Positions 1-10,700 are shown, counted from the first letter of the stretch. The stretch: DNA of 64,000 nt from Flavobacteriaceae bacterium GSB9 (GCA_022749295.1 CP062007.1:992001-1056000), one strand, 5' to 3'. The notes: generated from the letters alone by a model not told the origin. Translations and numbers: made by a program.

Positions 1-1377
1 GCACGCTATTTTTGAAGCAGAAGACTCCCAAATCACACTATTTGCTGCCGTCCATCCTGCGCCTCTTCCGGCTTGTTCTCGATTGTTATAATTAATACTG
101 GCACCATCAATATAAGCCACATCAAATAACACGCCTGTTGCCCAGCTTCCTATGGCACCACTACTGCTGTGCGATAAATATGATTCGCATTGTACAAAAG
201 CATTTGGTCCAGCGGTACCGTAGCCGCCAACAGCAAAATCGTTGTATCCAAATTCTGAATAACAACGCTGAAACAAGGTTTGTTGGCCTTCAGTATAAAA
301 GGTTTGTCTTCGATGCGCGGCAATTTCTGAAATTGGTTCTGTTGAAATACAATCTTCAACCGTAATTTGTTGTACGGTTTTTAGTAATGAAACCGCTCCA
401 CCTGCCAGGTGTTTAAAGTTTATTTGGCGCACCCACGCATTTTTTACGTTTTCCATGCTAATACCAAACCAACGGTGCTCCTCGTCTTTTAGATTAGAGT
501 TGTTATAGGTGGACTGGATACTTAAATTTTCGACACCAATGTTATTTATTCGGCCTTTCCAACTATATTTTATAACTTCTATTTGACTGTAATCGTCCGA
601 TACAAAAGTTAAGGGCGCATTTAAGGTAATGCTATTGCCCTGAATATTAGAAACAACACGATTGGCACGGATATCCCAACTTCTGGTTTTCCAGCCAATC
701 CAACCACTTTCTCCTCCAAAATAACCTGTTTTAAGCTTTTCAATCCATCGTTCTGTTAAAGGTTTTTTGATAATAATTTCATCGGAAACTTGCAAGGGCT
801 CAGCACTCTCTAAATGAAGTGTTTGGGCACCTAGCGGTACAAATTTATCACGTAGAGCTAAGGTATCGGAATATGTTCTATCGTCTTTACCCAAAACACG
901 AATTATGGCTTCGCGTTTTATTCCTGTTCCTAAAATAAGTGTTTGGTTTTCCGCGTTTCCACTACCACGCAATACCACACCCGAATGTTTAAGGTAAAGT
1001 GTTCCGCTTACTTTAAAAATACCTTTATCTAAAAGTACGGCACCTCTAAATCCATTATGGTTGGGTTTTAAGCCCCCTACGTAATCAATAGCATTTTGGA
1101 TAGTTTCTGTGGCATCTTCATTTTGTTGGGGCACAAAAACTTTGGCCTCAACCATTGGGATAGCCGACTCTGAAGCCTTGTAGCCTGCATACGAAAAATC
1201 AGGGATAAGATTTCCTAAACTATCGGCAACACGTACAATTTTTCCGTTTTTATCTTTTTTTATATCGGGGAAGTTGTTTTGCGCACTTAAACCTGTTATA
1301 AAAAATACGTATGCCAAACAGCTTAAAATTTTATGAGCTGCTTGGCATGCATTATGGTTTCCTAGTATTGAATTCAA
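1..1377 (-). CDS. Secreted right-handed beta-helix protein, partial (C-terminus off the window), start uncertain
   Basis: An open frame of 459 codons runs from about 1377 to the left edge without a stop, so the C-terminus is missing. It begins with a hydrophobic stretch ending in LSAQ, typical of a Sec signal peptide. Then comes a region with the look of the pectate-lyase-3/beta-helix superfamily: a VFVPQQNEDATETIQNAID segment, a GFRGAVLLDKGIF segment and a VVLRGSG turn, followed by many short polar repeats. By context it is probably a polysaccharide lyase or exo-acting hydrolase on pectin-like glycan, but the family cannot be fixed. No ATG opens this frame. TTG at 1377-1375 is one option. 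The alternative is ATG at 1352-1350, which has AGGA seven bases upstream but hits a stop after nine codons unless one T is added in the run at 1325-1328. The gene lies 31 bases after the pectate lyase stop, in the same operon. Confidence 0.7.
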   Translation of the reverse strand, partial: MNSILGNHNACQAAHKILSCLAYVFFITGLSAQNNFPDIKKDKNGKIVRVADSLGNLIPDFSYAGYKASESAIPMVEAKVFVPQQNEDATETIQNAIDYVGGLKPNHNGFRGAVLLDKGIFKVSGTLYLKHSGVVLRGSGNAENQTLILGTGIKREAIIRVLGKDDRTYSDTLALRDKFVPLGAQTLHLESAEPLQVSDEIIIKKPLTERWIEKLKTGYFGGESGWIGWKTRSWDIRANRVVSNIQGNSITLNAPLTFVSDDYSQIEVIKYSWKGRINNIGVENLSIQSTYNNSNLKDEEHRWFGISMENVKNAWVRQINFKHLAGGAVSLLKTVQQITVEDCISTEPISEIAAHRRQTFYTEGQQTLFQRCYSEFGYNDFAVGGYGTAGPNAFVQCESYLSHSSSGAIGSWATGVLFDVAYIDGASINYNNREQAGRGAGWTAANSVIWESSASKIAC

Positions 1378-1407
1378 TTTATTTAATGATTTTAGGAAAT
1401 TATAAGA

Positions 1408-3096
1408 CTATTGTAACAATCCGTTTTCTACTTCGGCCAGTGTATCGGTATTATTTTCAAGGTTTGTCCAATCCACTTTTTCGGTCGGATCTATATTGTT
1501 AAAATATGCTTCGATGTTGGTATATCCATCGCCATTTAAATCTTCATTGGCATCGGAAGCATCCTCATGGTTCAATCCGTATTTCTTTTCCCATTTATTT
1601 GGAATGCCATCGCCATCCGAGTCTTTGTAAGGTTTTCCTTTGTATTCTGGGTAACCGCCCGCTTGACTAGGATGGGTTAATATTCCTTTTTTATACGAAT
1701 CATCAGGCAACCTCCTTTTCACAAATTCTTTCCCTATTGTGTTATCCAAACCATCTGGGTACTTAATTTCTCCTGTTCTAACCTGTTTGATGACACGTTT
1801 ATCGACATCATCGCGTTTTGGTAAAGTAGCTCCAACATTGTCTAAAACAAAATTGTACGCTTTTTGGGTTTCCATAATGGTAACTGGTGCCATTTCAAAA
1901 GGTTTTTCTTGTTTTATATATTGAAGCTTTTCATTATCGCCAATTTGAACTCCCCCATTCCAATTATCGGCTGTAACTTCAGAGTTGGCCTCTGTAATGT
2001 TTCCTGACACATAAGCACGACCATAGCTTCTAGGTTCTAAATATCCTGTTTCAGGCTTTAAAATCCTGTAACTTATTGGCTTATCGGCCGGCGTTATTGG
2101 ACCAGGCTTAAAATAGTTATTTATAATATTGAACATGGAACGGTAATCGCCCCCATCTAAAGAGCGGTTCCACCAGTTGAACAGCACGTTGTTTACAAAA
2201 TTAAAACTCCCATACATACCTATTGAAGGGTTTCTGGAAATATTGTTTGCCCAAAGGTTTCTGGCAAAAGTACTATTCAAACCTCCTATAGTACTACCGA
2301 AAGCATGATTGTAAGTATCCAGTCCTTCTGACGAAATGGTATTTTGGATGGTAATATTAACCGTTGGCAGCTTCTCTCTTTTAGAACGTTCATTTGCTTT
2401 AAACATGTGGCGGTACAATGAGATGTTTTCATCCAGTCCCCAACTTACCGAACAATGATCTATAATTATATTACCTACAGCATTTCCACCTAGGGCATCA
2501 TCTCTTCTGGTTACATCGGTTTCGCCTCTTCTGAAACGCATATGGCGGATAATAACATCATGTGTATCGATAAGAATAGACTCTCCAGCAACACAAATAC
2601 CATCACCTGGTGCCGTTTGTCCTGCAATAGTTACGTAAGGTGCACGGATGTTTATAGGTTTTTCCAATTGAATGATTCCTGCAACATTAAACACAATGGT
2701 TCGTGCCCCAACAGCTTCTAATGCTTCTCTTAAAGTACCTTCTCCACTGTCTTCTAAACTGGTAACCACAAATATTTTACCACCACGGCCTCCTGGAGTA
2801 AAAGCACCACCACCTTCGGCTCCTGGGAATGCAGGGATTTCTGCTTTAATCAAATCGGCAGGATAAGATGCCCATGGCACATAAGGTCTTCCTTGTTTGG
2901 ATTCTTCAAGTATAATATGGTAGTTCTCATCCCAGATTTTTTGTAGTCGGGCTTCTTCTTTAGCTAAAGCCACATCCGTTTTATCTTGTAACTCATGTGG
3001 GATCTCTGGGTATTGCGCCCATACCGTTTGAAGTGTTCCAAATACGGTAATTAACAATAACAATGGTTTAAAAAAGTTGGATTTTAAATATTGCAT
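1408..3096 (-). CDS. Secreted pectate lyase, polysaccharide lyase family 1 type
   Basis: 562 residues. A Sec signal peptide (about 1-28, ending VWAQ) is followed by a helical linker, then the parallel beta-helix lyase domain from about residue 89 (AFPGAEGGG, GGRGGK, TLREA). The IIDHCSVSWG segment near 210 matches the conserved DH region of family PL1. These enzymes cleave alpha-1,4-polygalacturonate by calcium-dependent beta-elimination. Around 495-545 there is a calcium-binding, thrombospondin-type-3/EF-hand-like segment (DSDGDGIPNKWE, then DLNGDGYTNIE). The protein is a close paralogue of the lyase at 3835-5538 and lies 44 bases downstream of the DUF3826 gene. It is probably secreted or on the cell surface, making oligogalacturonides for SusCD uptake. 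The family call is firm; the substrate (homogalacturonan or a modified backbone) is inferred. Confidence 0.9.
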   Translation of the reverse strand: MQYLKSNFFKPLLLLITVFGTLQTVWAQYPEIPHELQDKTDVALAKEEARLQKIWDENYHIILEESKQGRPYVPWASYPADLIKAEIPAFPGAEGGGAFTPGGRGGKIFVVTSLEDSGEGTLREALEAVGARTIVFNVAGIIQLEKPINIRAPYVTIAGQTAPGDGICVAGESILIDTHDVIIRHMRFRRGETDVTRRDDALGGNAVGNIIIDHCSVSWGLDENISLYRHMFKANERSKREKLPTVNITIQNTISSEGLDTYNHAFGSTIGGLNSTFARNLWANNISRNPSIGMYGSFNFVNNVLFNWWNRSLDGGDYRSMFNIINNYFKPGPITPADKPISYRILKPETGYLEPRSYGRAYVSGNITEANSEVTADNWNGGVQIGDNEKLQYIKQEKPFEMAPVTIMETQKAYNFVLDNVGATLPKRDDVDKRVIKQVRTGEIKYPDGLDNTIGKEFVKRRLPDDSYKKGILTHPSQAGGYPEYKGKPYKDSDGDGIPNKWEKKYGLNHEDASDANEDLNGDGYTNIEAYFNNIDPTEKVDWTNLENNTDTLAEVENGLLQ

Positions 3097-3139
3097 AAAG
3101 CGGATATTAAATTTTATTAGTTACCTTTTTTTAAGGAGA

Positions 3140-3808
3140 TTATTTTTTAGACTGTTTTTTTTGTTCTTCGATACGTTTGTACCAACCGTCTCTCTCCCTC
3201 TCTAAATCATAACCTTCAGCCGAAAGGAAATTATTTATTCTTCCTTTGTATTTACCAAACCAAGCATGTTTTTCTTTTGACGAACCAGCATCCATAGCAT
3301 GCTCCCTGGCTTCTTTTAGGTTGTCGTAAATGTATTGTTTTTGGGGCTCGGTTAAACTTGGAATCATTTCCAAAAAAGCTGTGTAAGTTTTAGGCAATAC
3401 ACCATAAGTCATGCCATCTTTTACAGCATCCATTTGCGTTTCGTTTAAATGTTTGTCTAACTGCTTTAAATAAGACTTATGTAATTTATTAATTTTTTTT
3501 GCTGATATCTGTTTTGCCTTAGCAATTTTTCTCTCTTCCTTGGCATCTTCAAAACCTTCAGCCTTTATTGCATCCACTTTAGCATCTATCGCATCATGGA
3601 ACTTGCTTAAATTTTGGTATTGCTTGGCAATAATTTGAGTGACAGCATGGGCTTTTTCTGAACCCGAAAGACCCATACCTTCAACTATTGCTCCGGCTCT
3701 TTGCTCCGTCACTTTTATGTATTCAGGGTCTAAGTGCTGTTGTGCATTTGTGGTAGTCACAACTAATATGACAAACATTAAGCCTATGGTTATTTTCTTT
3801 GAAAACAT
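3140..3808 (-). CDS. Secreted DUF3826 family protein
   Basis: 222 residues with a signal peptide ending TNAQ at about residue 23. The mature part is charged and mostly helical, with repeated lysine/glutamate-rich stretches (KEERKIAKAKQ and KSYLKQLDKHL) and an aromatic C-terminus (DGWYKRIEEQKKQ). The spacing of the helices and the GVLPKTYTAFLEMIPSLT segment resemble the DUF3826 family, described as putative sugar-binding and often found next to pectate lyases in Bacteroidota PULs. I did not verify that match by search. The gene sits between two PL1 genes, 26 bases after one and 44 before the other, so it is co-transcribed with them. A periplasmic or surface accessory role in pectin use is the reasonable inference; no catalytic motif is visible. 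Confidence 0.65.
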   Translation of the reverse strand: MFSKKITIGLMFVILVVTTTNAQQHLDPEYIKVTEQRAGAIVEGMGLSGSEKAHAVTQIIAKQYQNLSKFHDAIDAKVDAIKAEGFEDAKEERKIAKAKQISAKKINKLHKSYLKQLDKHLNETQMDAVKDGMTYGVLPKTYTAFLEMIPSLTEPQKQYIYDNLKEAREHAMDAGSSKEKHAWFGKYKGRINNFLSAEGYDLERERDGWYKRIEEQKKQSKK

Positions 3809-3834
3809 TATTTTGTTTTTTAAATTTATTTCTT

Positions 3835-5538
3835 CTATTTCAACAATGGCGCATTAAGTGTTTCCTTGTTGTTTGAAAGATCTTTCCAATCAATAGTTGT
3901 TTCTGGGTTTATGCCATTGATATAGCCTTCAATATTGGTATAACCATCGTTATTTGAATCTTCATTGGCATCAGAAGCATCTTTTGGGTTGAAACCATGT
4001 TTCTTTTCGTATTTGTCTGGCATACCGTCACCATCTGAATCTTTATATGATTTTCCTTTATATTCCGGATAACCGCCAACTTGTGCGATATCGGTAATGA
4101 TTCCTTTTTTGTATGAATCTCTGGGCAGCCTTCTGTGTTTAAAGTGATAAAAAGATTCTGGATCTAGCCCCTTAACATATTCGGGCTGACCTGTTTTTAC
4201 GGTTCTAACAATTCTTTCGTCAACAACATCTCTAACAGGCAGAGTAGCTCCAACGTTTTTTACAACGTAATCGAAAGCCTCTTCAGCCGACATGATATTG
4301 CCAATGTATGGCATAGGGAAAGGACGATTAGATTTCATAAAACTAAAGTATGGTTTAGCTTCTTCAAACTCCATTAGTTGACCATCTTTACCTTCCATTT
4401 GAATACCTCCAGCCCAGTTATCATTTGTTATTTTGGAGTTATCATGAATGACGTTTCCTGTTACATAAGCCCTACCGAAAACAACATGATCTAAATCACT
4501 TCTACCAGACTCTGGTTTTAATATACGATAGCTGATAGGTTGACCTTCGGGAGTTAACGGTCCAGGTTTATAATAGTTATTTATAATGTTATATTTAGCT
4601 GTGTAATCGCCACCATCAACAGATCTGTGTACCCAGTTGAACATCACATTGTTAACAAAATTAAAAATACCATTCCATCCTATTGATGGGTTTCTTCCAG
4701 CATTGTTAGCCCACATGTTGCGCATGAAAGAACAATTTTCTCCTCCTAAAGTACTACCAAAAGCATGATTATACGTATCAAGCGCTTCGCCAAATAAACT
4801 ATTTTGAATAGTTATGTTTACGGTTGGTAATTTCTTGTCTTTATAATTAGCTCCTGGGCTAAACATATGTCTGTAAATGGACATATTTTCATCTAGCCCC
4901 CATGTTGCAGAAATATGGTCTAACATGATATTTCCAACGGGGTTGCCACCTATGGCATCATCCCTTCGCCCAACAAAAGTTTCTCCTCTTCTAAATCGCA
5001 TATGACGGATAACAACATCGTGCGTGTCAATCCAAACGGTTTCACCTGCCACGCAAATGCCATTACCAGGTGCTGTTTGTCCTGCAATAGTAATGTAGGG
5101 TGCACGGATAATTAATGGTGTTTTTAATTTTATGATTCCAGCAACATTGAAAACAATTATTCGCGCTCCACCGGTTTCGCATGCTTCACGTAAAGTTCCT
5201 GGTCCGTCGTCATCTAAACTGGTAACGGTTATTACTTTACCACCACGGCCACCATAGGAATACATGCCACCACCTTCAGCTCCTGGAAAAGCCGGTATTT
5301 CTGCTTGTGGTAAATCTGTTGGACGGCCAGCCCAAGGAATATAAGGTTTACCCTCTCTAGCTTCCTTTTCAACAATAATTTTTGCTTTTTCCCAAGCTTC
5401 ATCTGAATGTTTGTAGGCCTCTTCCTTAATTGCCTTTTCTTTTGCTCTATCTTCCTCTGTAAGTGATGGATATTGCGCATAAACATTGCAAATACCCAAA
5501 ACGGTTAGAAATAAAATAGACAAACTTAACTTCTTCAT
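3835..5538 (-). CDS. Secreted pectate lyase, polysaccharide lyase family 1 type (second copy)
   Basis: 567 residues. A signal peptide (about 1-22, ending VYAQ) is followed by a lysine/glutamate-rich helix, then the PL1 beta-helix (AFPGAEGGG, GGRGGKV, TLREA, and IMLDHISATWGLDEN in place of the paralogue's IIDHCSVSW). The C-terminus has the same calcium-binding motif (DSDGDGMPDKYE, DSNNDGYTNIE). It shares architecture and most motifs with the lyase at 1408-3096, so one arose by duplication; differences such as the EGKDGQLMEFEEAKP insertion suggest separate specificity. It is the first gene after the susD terminator, and a TAnnTTTG-like promoter element at 5631-5638 suggests it opens its own unit with DUF3826 and the downstream lyase. 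Confidence 0.9.
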   Translation of the reverse strand: MKKLSLSILFLTVLGICNVYAQYPSLTEEDRAKEKAIKEEAYKHSDEAWEKAKIIVEKEAREGKPYIPWAGRPTDLPQAEIPAFPGAEGGGMYSYGGRGGKVITVTSLDDDGPGTLREACETGGARIIVFNVAGIIKLKTPLIIRAPYITIAGQTAPGNGICVAGETVWIDTHDVVIRHMRFRRGETFVGRRDDAIGGNPVGNIMLDHISATWGLDENMSIYRHMFSPGANYKDKKLPTVNITIQNSLFGEALDTYNHAFGSTLGGENCSFMRNMWANNAGRNPSIGWNGIFNFVNNVMFNWVHRSVDGGDYTAKYNIINNYYKPGPLTPEGQPISYRILKPESGRSDLDHVVFGRAYVTGNVIHDNSKITNDNWAGGIQMEGKDGQLMEFEEAKPYFSFMKSNRPFPMPYIGNIMSAEEAFDYVVKNVGATLPVRDVVDERIVRTVKTGQPEYVKGLDPESFYHFKHRRLPRDSYKKGIITDIAQVGGYPEYKGKSYKDSDGDGMPDKYEKKHGFNPKDASDANEDSNNDGYTNIEGYINGINPETTIDWKDLSNNKETLNAPLLK

Positions 5539-5630
5539 GTGTTTTTAATTTCTGTAATTCTTTAATTATTCTTTACTCAAAAGTTTATTTCGAGTTAACT
5601 TTCTATTAAGTGGTTTTACATTTGATTAGA

Positions 5631-5638
5631 CAAAAATA
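5631..5638 (-). promoter_or_regulatory. Candidate -7 promoter box for the pectate lyase group
   Basis: On the minus strand this reads TATTTTTG, a full match to the Bacteroidota -7 consensus TAnnTTTG. It lies about 95 bases upstream of the ATG at 5538 and after the susD terminator. A clear TTG -33 partner at the right spacing is not present, so the call is tentative. Confidence 0.4.
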
Positions 5639-5712
5639 TTCTAACAAATGTTTTTATTACACTTATATATAAGACTGTAATTATTTACGATGGTTTAATC
5701 TATCCAAAAAAA

Positions 5713-5745
5713 AATTACCTGCACTTAAGATAAACGCAGGTAATT
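5713..5745 (-). terminator. Rho-independent terminator after susD
   Basis: AATTACCTGC and GCAGGTAATT form a perfect 10-bp stem around a 13-base loop. It is flanked by A-runs on one side and T-runs on the other, so it can act in both directions. It lies about 20 bases past the susD stop and separates susCD from the pectate lyase genes. Confidence 0.85.
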
Positions 5746-5763
5746 TTTTTAAACCATTAAATA

Positions 5764-7755
5764 CTAATTAAGTGGGTTAAAAGAACCACCCCAACCTTGC
5801 GTTTGTCTTAGATATGGTGCCGACTCAAACAATTGTTGGTAAATGCCAAAGAAATAATACTCATTATACCATTTGAAAGAAAAGTCACTAGGGTCAACAT
5901 CATCTTTTACTCTTACTTCAAAATGATTGTCATATAAATAGTCCACATACTCTTCATAGGTACTTACACCATCAGGATAGGTTGTCGCATCTCTGTTGAT
6001 AAGAGGTGCACCTGGCCCTTTTAAAGGGTCAAGACCGAGTCCATTTTCATAAATGGTATTTGCATCTTGTTTAACAAAAATAATATAGCCCTGTCTCCTT
6101 GTTCCTTCAATAGGCTCTTGATTTAGCCTCGTACAAGTTCCAAAATCATCGTTATAGAGCAACCAACGTCTTAAATCATGGAATCTTTTATTTTCGTAAG
6201 CAAACTCAACTTTTCTTTCATTGATAACGGCTTCAAAGTGCTGGTCTCTTGTGGTTACTGAAGACAATCCATATTGACCATCGTTGTTAATAACCCCAGC
6301 TCTTTCACGAATATCCTGAATATACCCCTTACCTTCTGCAAGACTATTGATACCAATCGCCGATTCTGCTAAATTTAACACAACCTCAGCAAAACGAATT
6401 TCCATGTAATCAGCTCCACTATCATTAAAAGAGTAAGTTCGGCTCGAATTATCATTGGTAAACTTTTTCAAATAAATACCACTATTGTTATTTGCCTGGA
6501 AAGTCCTTATTTTTGGTTTATCCTCACCAGCTTCCAACGGATACCAATAGTACGACCAATGTTTGTAGTTTGGGTTTTCTTTAAACGGCCAAATACTGCC
6601 ATTGTAAGCAAAGGTATAATAGAAACGTGGATCTCTGTTTCTGTAAAACTCGTTTAAGTTACCATCAGGGTTGTAAGGTGTACCATCAGCCATTGGAAAG
6701 GCATCAACAATATTTTTAGTTGGAGATATACTACCTTCACCATCTTGATCTCTAGACCTTGATCTATTCTCTGTTCCATTATTTTTTGGTACACCATTAG
6801 AATTGGTTACAAAATTATTAAAACCGAAGGCAAAAATAGACTCCATGCCATTATCAGTAAACCACATATTTTTCCAATCTGGATCTAAGCCTTTTCCTGC
6901 GGCCAAACAATAATCATAGGCCTCTTTGTTAGCGTCGTAGGCACGTTGCCATCTCGCTTGGTCATCATTTCTGTTAAATTGTGGACTAGCCCAAGTCAAC
7001 AATGCTCTACCTTTTAAGGCTACCGCAGCTGATGCCGTTATTCGTCCTGCTTCATCGGCAGTATATGGCCTAGCATTTTCTAGCATGGTTTTTGCCATAT
7101 CTAAATCTGAAACAATTTGATTAAATACCTCCTCAGAAGTACTTCTAGGGGTCTGGTTTACAGGAGAATTAGCTGTTAACGGTTGCTCTTCTAAAACAAT
7201 AGGCACCCCACCGTACAACCTAACCAGTTCAAAATATTGCCAAGCTCTCCAAAAATACAACTGGCCTTTAACTTGGTTCTTAAAATCTTCGTCCAGACCT
7301 GAGTAATTGTCAACATTGTTTAGATATATGTTACAGTAACGAATTCTTGTGTAAGCATCATTTTGTTGATTCGTTTCAATGGGCTGTCCCAAAGTTTTTA
7401 TACAATGATTATTTAATGGGGAAATATTAGCCCATTCAGTATTGATATCTACTTCACCGGCAACTTCGTCTGTCGCTTTAGAAAAGAAAGCGGCATCACC
7501 TCTTCCTGGAATATCGGAATTATCTCTAGCCGACTTGGACCACATGGCCATATTCGCATCATCGCCCGGTAAAAAAAGAAAGTATATATTATCAACAAAC
7601 AAAGTTGCCAAGAACTCTTCTTGATAAATTTCAACATCAACTTGCTGAAAATTTTTCTTTTCCTCGATAAAATCCGTATCACAACTATTTAACAACAAAG
7701 TAGCAACTAAGGGAATAAATAGCCTATTTAATTTTATATTTTTCATCTTCTTCAT
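5764..7755 (-). CDS. SusD/RagB-family outer-membrane glycan-binding lipoprotein
   Basis: 663 residues. The N-terminus has a lipoprotein signal with lipobox LLNSC (Cys25), followed by acidic residues as in surface-exposed Bacteroidota lipoproteins. Features of the SusD fold are visible: TPR-like helices with LYFWRAWQYFELVRLYGGVP, the ALKGRALLTWASP helix, and the ERKVEFAYENKRFHDLRRW segment near the C-terminus. SusD proteins lid the SusC channel and bind the oligosaccharide before import. The gene begins nine bases after the susC stop, the usual translational coupling. The ligand is inferred to be a pectin-like oligosaccharide from the neighbouring lyases. Confidence 0.95.
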   Translation of the reverse strand: MKKMKNIKLNRLFIPLVATLLLNSCDTDFIEEKKNFQQVDVEIYQEEFLATLFVDNIYFLFLPGDDANMAMWSKSARDNSDIPGRGDAAFFSKATDEVAGEVDINTEWANISPLNNHCIKTLGQPIETNQQNDAYTRIRYCNIYLNNVDNYSGLDEDFKNQVKGQLYFWRAWQYFELVRLYGGVPIVLEEQPLTANSPVNQTPRSTSEEVFNQIVSDLDMAKTMLENARPYTADEAGRITASAAVALKGRALLTWASPQFNRNDDQARWQRAYDANKEAYDYCLAAGKGLDPDWKNMWFTDNGMESIFAFGFNNFVTNSNGVPKNNGTENRSRSRDQDGEGSISPTKNIVDAFPMADGTPYNPDGNLNEFYRNRDPRFYYTFAYNGSIWPFKENPNYKHWSYYWYPLEAGEDKPKIRTFQANNNSGIYLKKFTNDNSSRTYSFNDSGADYMEIRFAEVVLNLAESAIGINSLAEGKGYIQDIRERAGVINNDGQYGLSSVTTRDQHFEAVINERKVEFAYENKRFHDLRRWLLYNDDFGTCTRLNQEPIEGTRRQGYIIFVKQDANTIYENGLGLDPLKGPGAPLINRDATTYPDGVSTYEEYVDYLYDNHFEVRVKDDVDPSDFSFKWYNEYYFFGIYQQLFESAPYLRQTQGWGGSFNPLN

Positions 7756-7763
7756 TTTAAATT

Positions 7764-10700
7764 TTAAAATCCAATATTTAAACCTAATGAATAGGTACGC
7801 AGTACTGGATAACTATTATAACCACCGTAAGGACTCAACCCGTAATCTTTATAGGGGTTAAATAAAATAAACGGATTGATACCCACTAAATTAAGTCTGA
7901 AATTTCTAACCCCCATTTTTTCCGTTAATGATTTGGGTAACGAATAGCTTAAATTAATGTTACGCATAACCAAACTAAAACTGCTCACTTGCCAGAATTT
8001 AGAGCTCACCGTATTAATGCCTCCGCCTGCATCGTTGTCAGCTCTGTTGTTTATTGAACGTTCAAGAATTGGCAACGTACCCGTAGGGTTTGTAAGTGGG
8101 TCGTACATATTGCCCCAAAATGCGGGTCTGTTTTCGTAGTTCTTTGTTATTTCAGTTGTTTCAAAAGGAGATTTAGCGCTACCTACCTCTCTATAACCGC
8201 CCCAACCGACCTGTAAAACTGTATTTAATCTAAATTGTTTATATCGCAAATTAAGATTTGTGGCAAACCCTTGTGGCCCTTTAGGGGCTTTCTTTAGTTG
8301 TATTTGATCGTTTGAATCAATAACGCCGTCTTTTTCTCCAAAGGTTCTGGTATCTGGATCCCAAGCGCCTCGTACATCTCTGTAATACAACATCCCAGGT
8401 CTTAATTCTGCAGCAGGTATTCCAAATATTTGTGTAACTCCTGTTTCGGCTAAATAGGACTCTATATCGTCTTGCGTTCTAAACATGCCCATGTAATCAT
8501 AACCCCACCATCCGCGATTTGGGTTACCTGGCTGATTCGTTTCCCATGGTCTCCAAAACATTTCATTTCTAAAATTAGCATCGATAAAATTTTGTCGGTA
8601 CCACCCAATGTTGAAATTTACGCCATAACTAAAATCGTCGCCAACGTCATCATTCCAACCTAGAGATATTTCAGTACCCCATGTATCGGCTCTACCCGTA
8701 TTAGAAGCCGGAGAAGAACCGCCAACTGTAAAAGGTACTCCGTCATTTAAATTTATCAACAACTCAGTACCTATATTGTAGAATGTTTCCGCACTTGCCG
8801 ATAATCTATTATCAAGAAATCTAGCTTCAAAACCAAAATTGGTTTTTAGCTCCTTACTCCAACGAATATCAGGATTTGCCGCTCTACTTGGTGTTAAACC
8901 ACTCGACAGGCCATTATTGCCTCCAAAAACAGCACCATTATTATCTCCTTGGTCATACTCAAAATTTTGGCGCCATTGCCATGGCCTAGTATCATCCTTA
9001 CCCGTTATACCAATAGAGGCTCTAAACTTTAGAAAATCTATCGTATTAGACTTAAAGAAATCCTCTTTAGAAATAATCCAACCTCCTGAAATCGTATAAA
9101 AATCACCCCAATAATTCTTTGGTGCAAATTTGGTGGACACATCACTTCTAAAAAGGAATTCAGCATAATATTTAGAATCATAATTGTAGTTAAATCTACC
9201 TACTAAACCTAAATCAGCCGATTCATACCTCCAATTGTAAGTATTTTGCGTGTCAAAGCCTCCTGTAGTTTGCCAAATCATACCGTCAGCCCAATCTGGC
9301 ACACCAAATTTAATGATGCGTTCTTGGCGTCCTTCTCTTTCTGATCTTTCGTATGCAAGCAAAGCAGACACGCTGTGCTTCCCAAAATCTCTGTCATAAC
9401 TACCCTGTAATCGAATTTGTTCATTATTAGAACTGGTATTATCTAGAAGCAATCTATCGGCATTCTCAACAACATTTATTTGCTTAATATCATTAGTCCC
9501 CAAAGGCCCCTCACCATTTTCGTAATATATAAAAGTCTGTCCAACATCACTATTTTCTAACTGATCAGCTCCGAAAAATTCATACAATTCATATTCGGTA
9601 CCTATTTGGCTACCTCTACCACCAGATTCTTGACGTGCGTAACTTGCCTTAAGTTTTAATCCTTCAACAAAAGGCACCTCATATTCTACATTTAAGTTAA
9701 CAGAAACATTATTATCTCTGTTTTCTCTTAAATTTTGTAAACGCTGTATTTCACCAAAATGATATCCAATTAATCCATTAGCATTAGAACCATTCTGAAC
9801 GGCTGGCAAACCATTTATATACATAGGTAAATATGGCGCACGATTTTGTAATTGCCTAAAATCGTTTTCTTCATTAGAATTACCTACACTGCTTGTTGTT
9901 TTACTCTCTCCGGTAAAGTAACCAGATACTTGAAAATCTGCTTTGAAACCCTTTGCTAAATTAACATTGGTACCAGCTCTAAACGACCAACGATCATAAT
10001 CTAATGTTCCTAGATTACCGTCAGCCGAGTAATATGAAATCCCTCCAAAATAGGTCGCGTCTTCAGTCCCCCCCGTCATATTAAGATTATGCCTTTTGGT
10101 TGATGCGGAAGTCCAATATTGATCTAGCGCATCGTAAGAATTAGTTTTAAAATGCTCTAACTCGGTTGGAGAAAAGAACCATCGCGTATTTGGAAATGGA
10201 TCTGTCGGGTCATATGCTTCATTACGACCGTTAGGACCATTTAATGTGTTTATTACTCGTGCGTAATCATAAGCATTCAGCATATTGTGTCTGTAAGTTT
10301 CATCAGCAACAGAAAAATTACCAGAGTAAGAGAACTGTGCAGGCCCTTTTTTACCTTTTTTTGTCGTAACCAAAACAACACCTTGAGCAGCTCTAGCACC
10401 ATAAATTGCAGCAGAAGCATCCTTTAAAAACGAAATACTCTCAATTTGTGATGCATCAAGCGTGTTAAAAATAGTTGAATCACTCAAACCTGTGTTTGGA
10501 TCAATCTGCATAACACCATCAATAACATATAACGGCTCTGTTGACAACCTGTCCTTTGCCCTAATATTATTTCCAGTTACAGGATTCCTTATTTGAATAC
10601 GAGCTGGAGCACCAGGCCTTGACTCACCCCCTGATATACTAACCCCTAAAACACGACCTACAAGCGCCGAAGCTATGTTACCCACAGGCAACTCTTCAAT

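Noticed and set aside
138-365. Plus-strand 75-residue open frame
   Set aside because: It lies antisense inside the partial beta-helix gene, has a low-complexity composition and no ribosome site.
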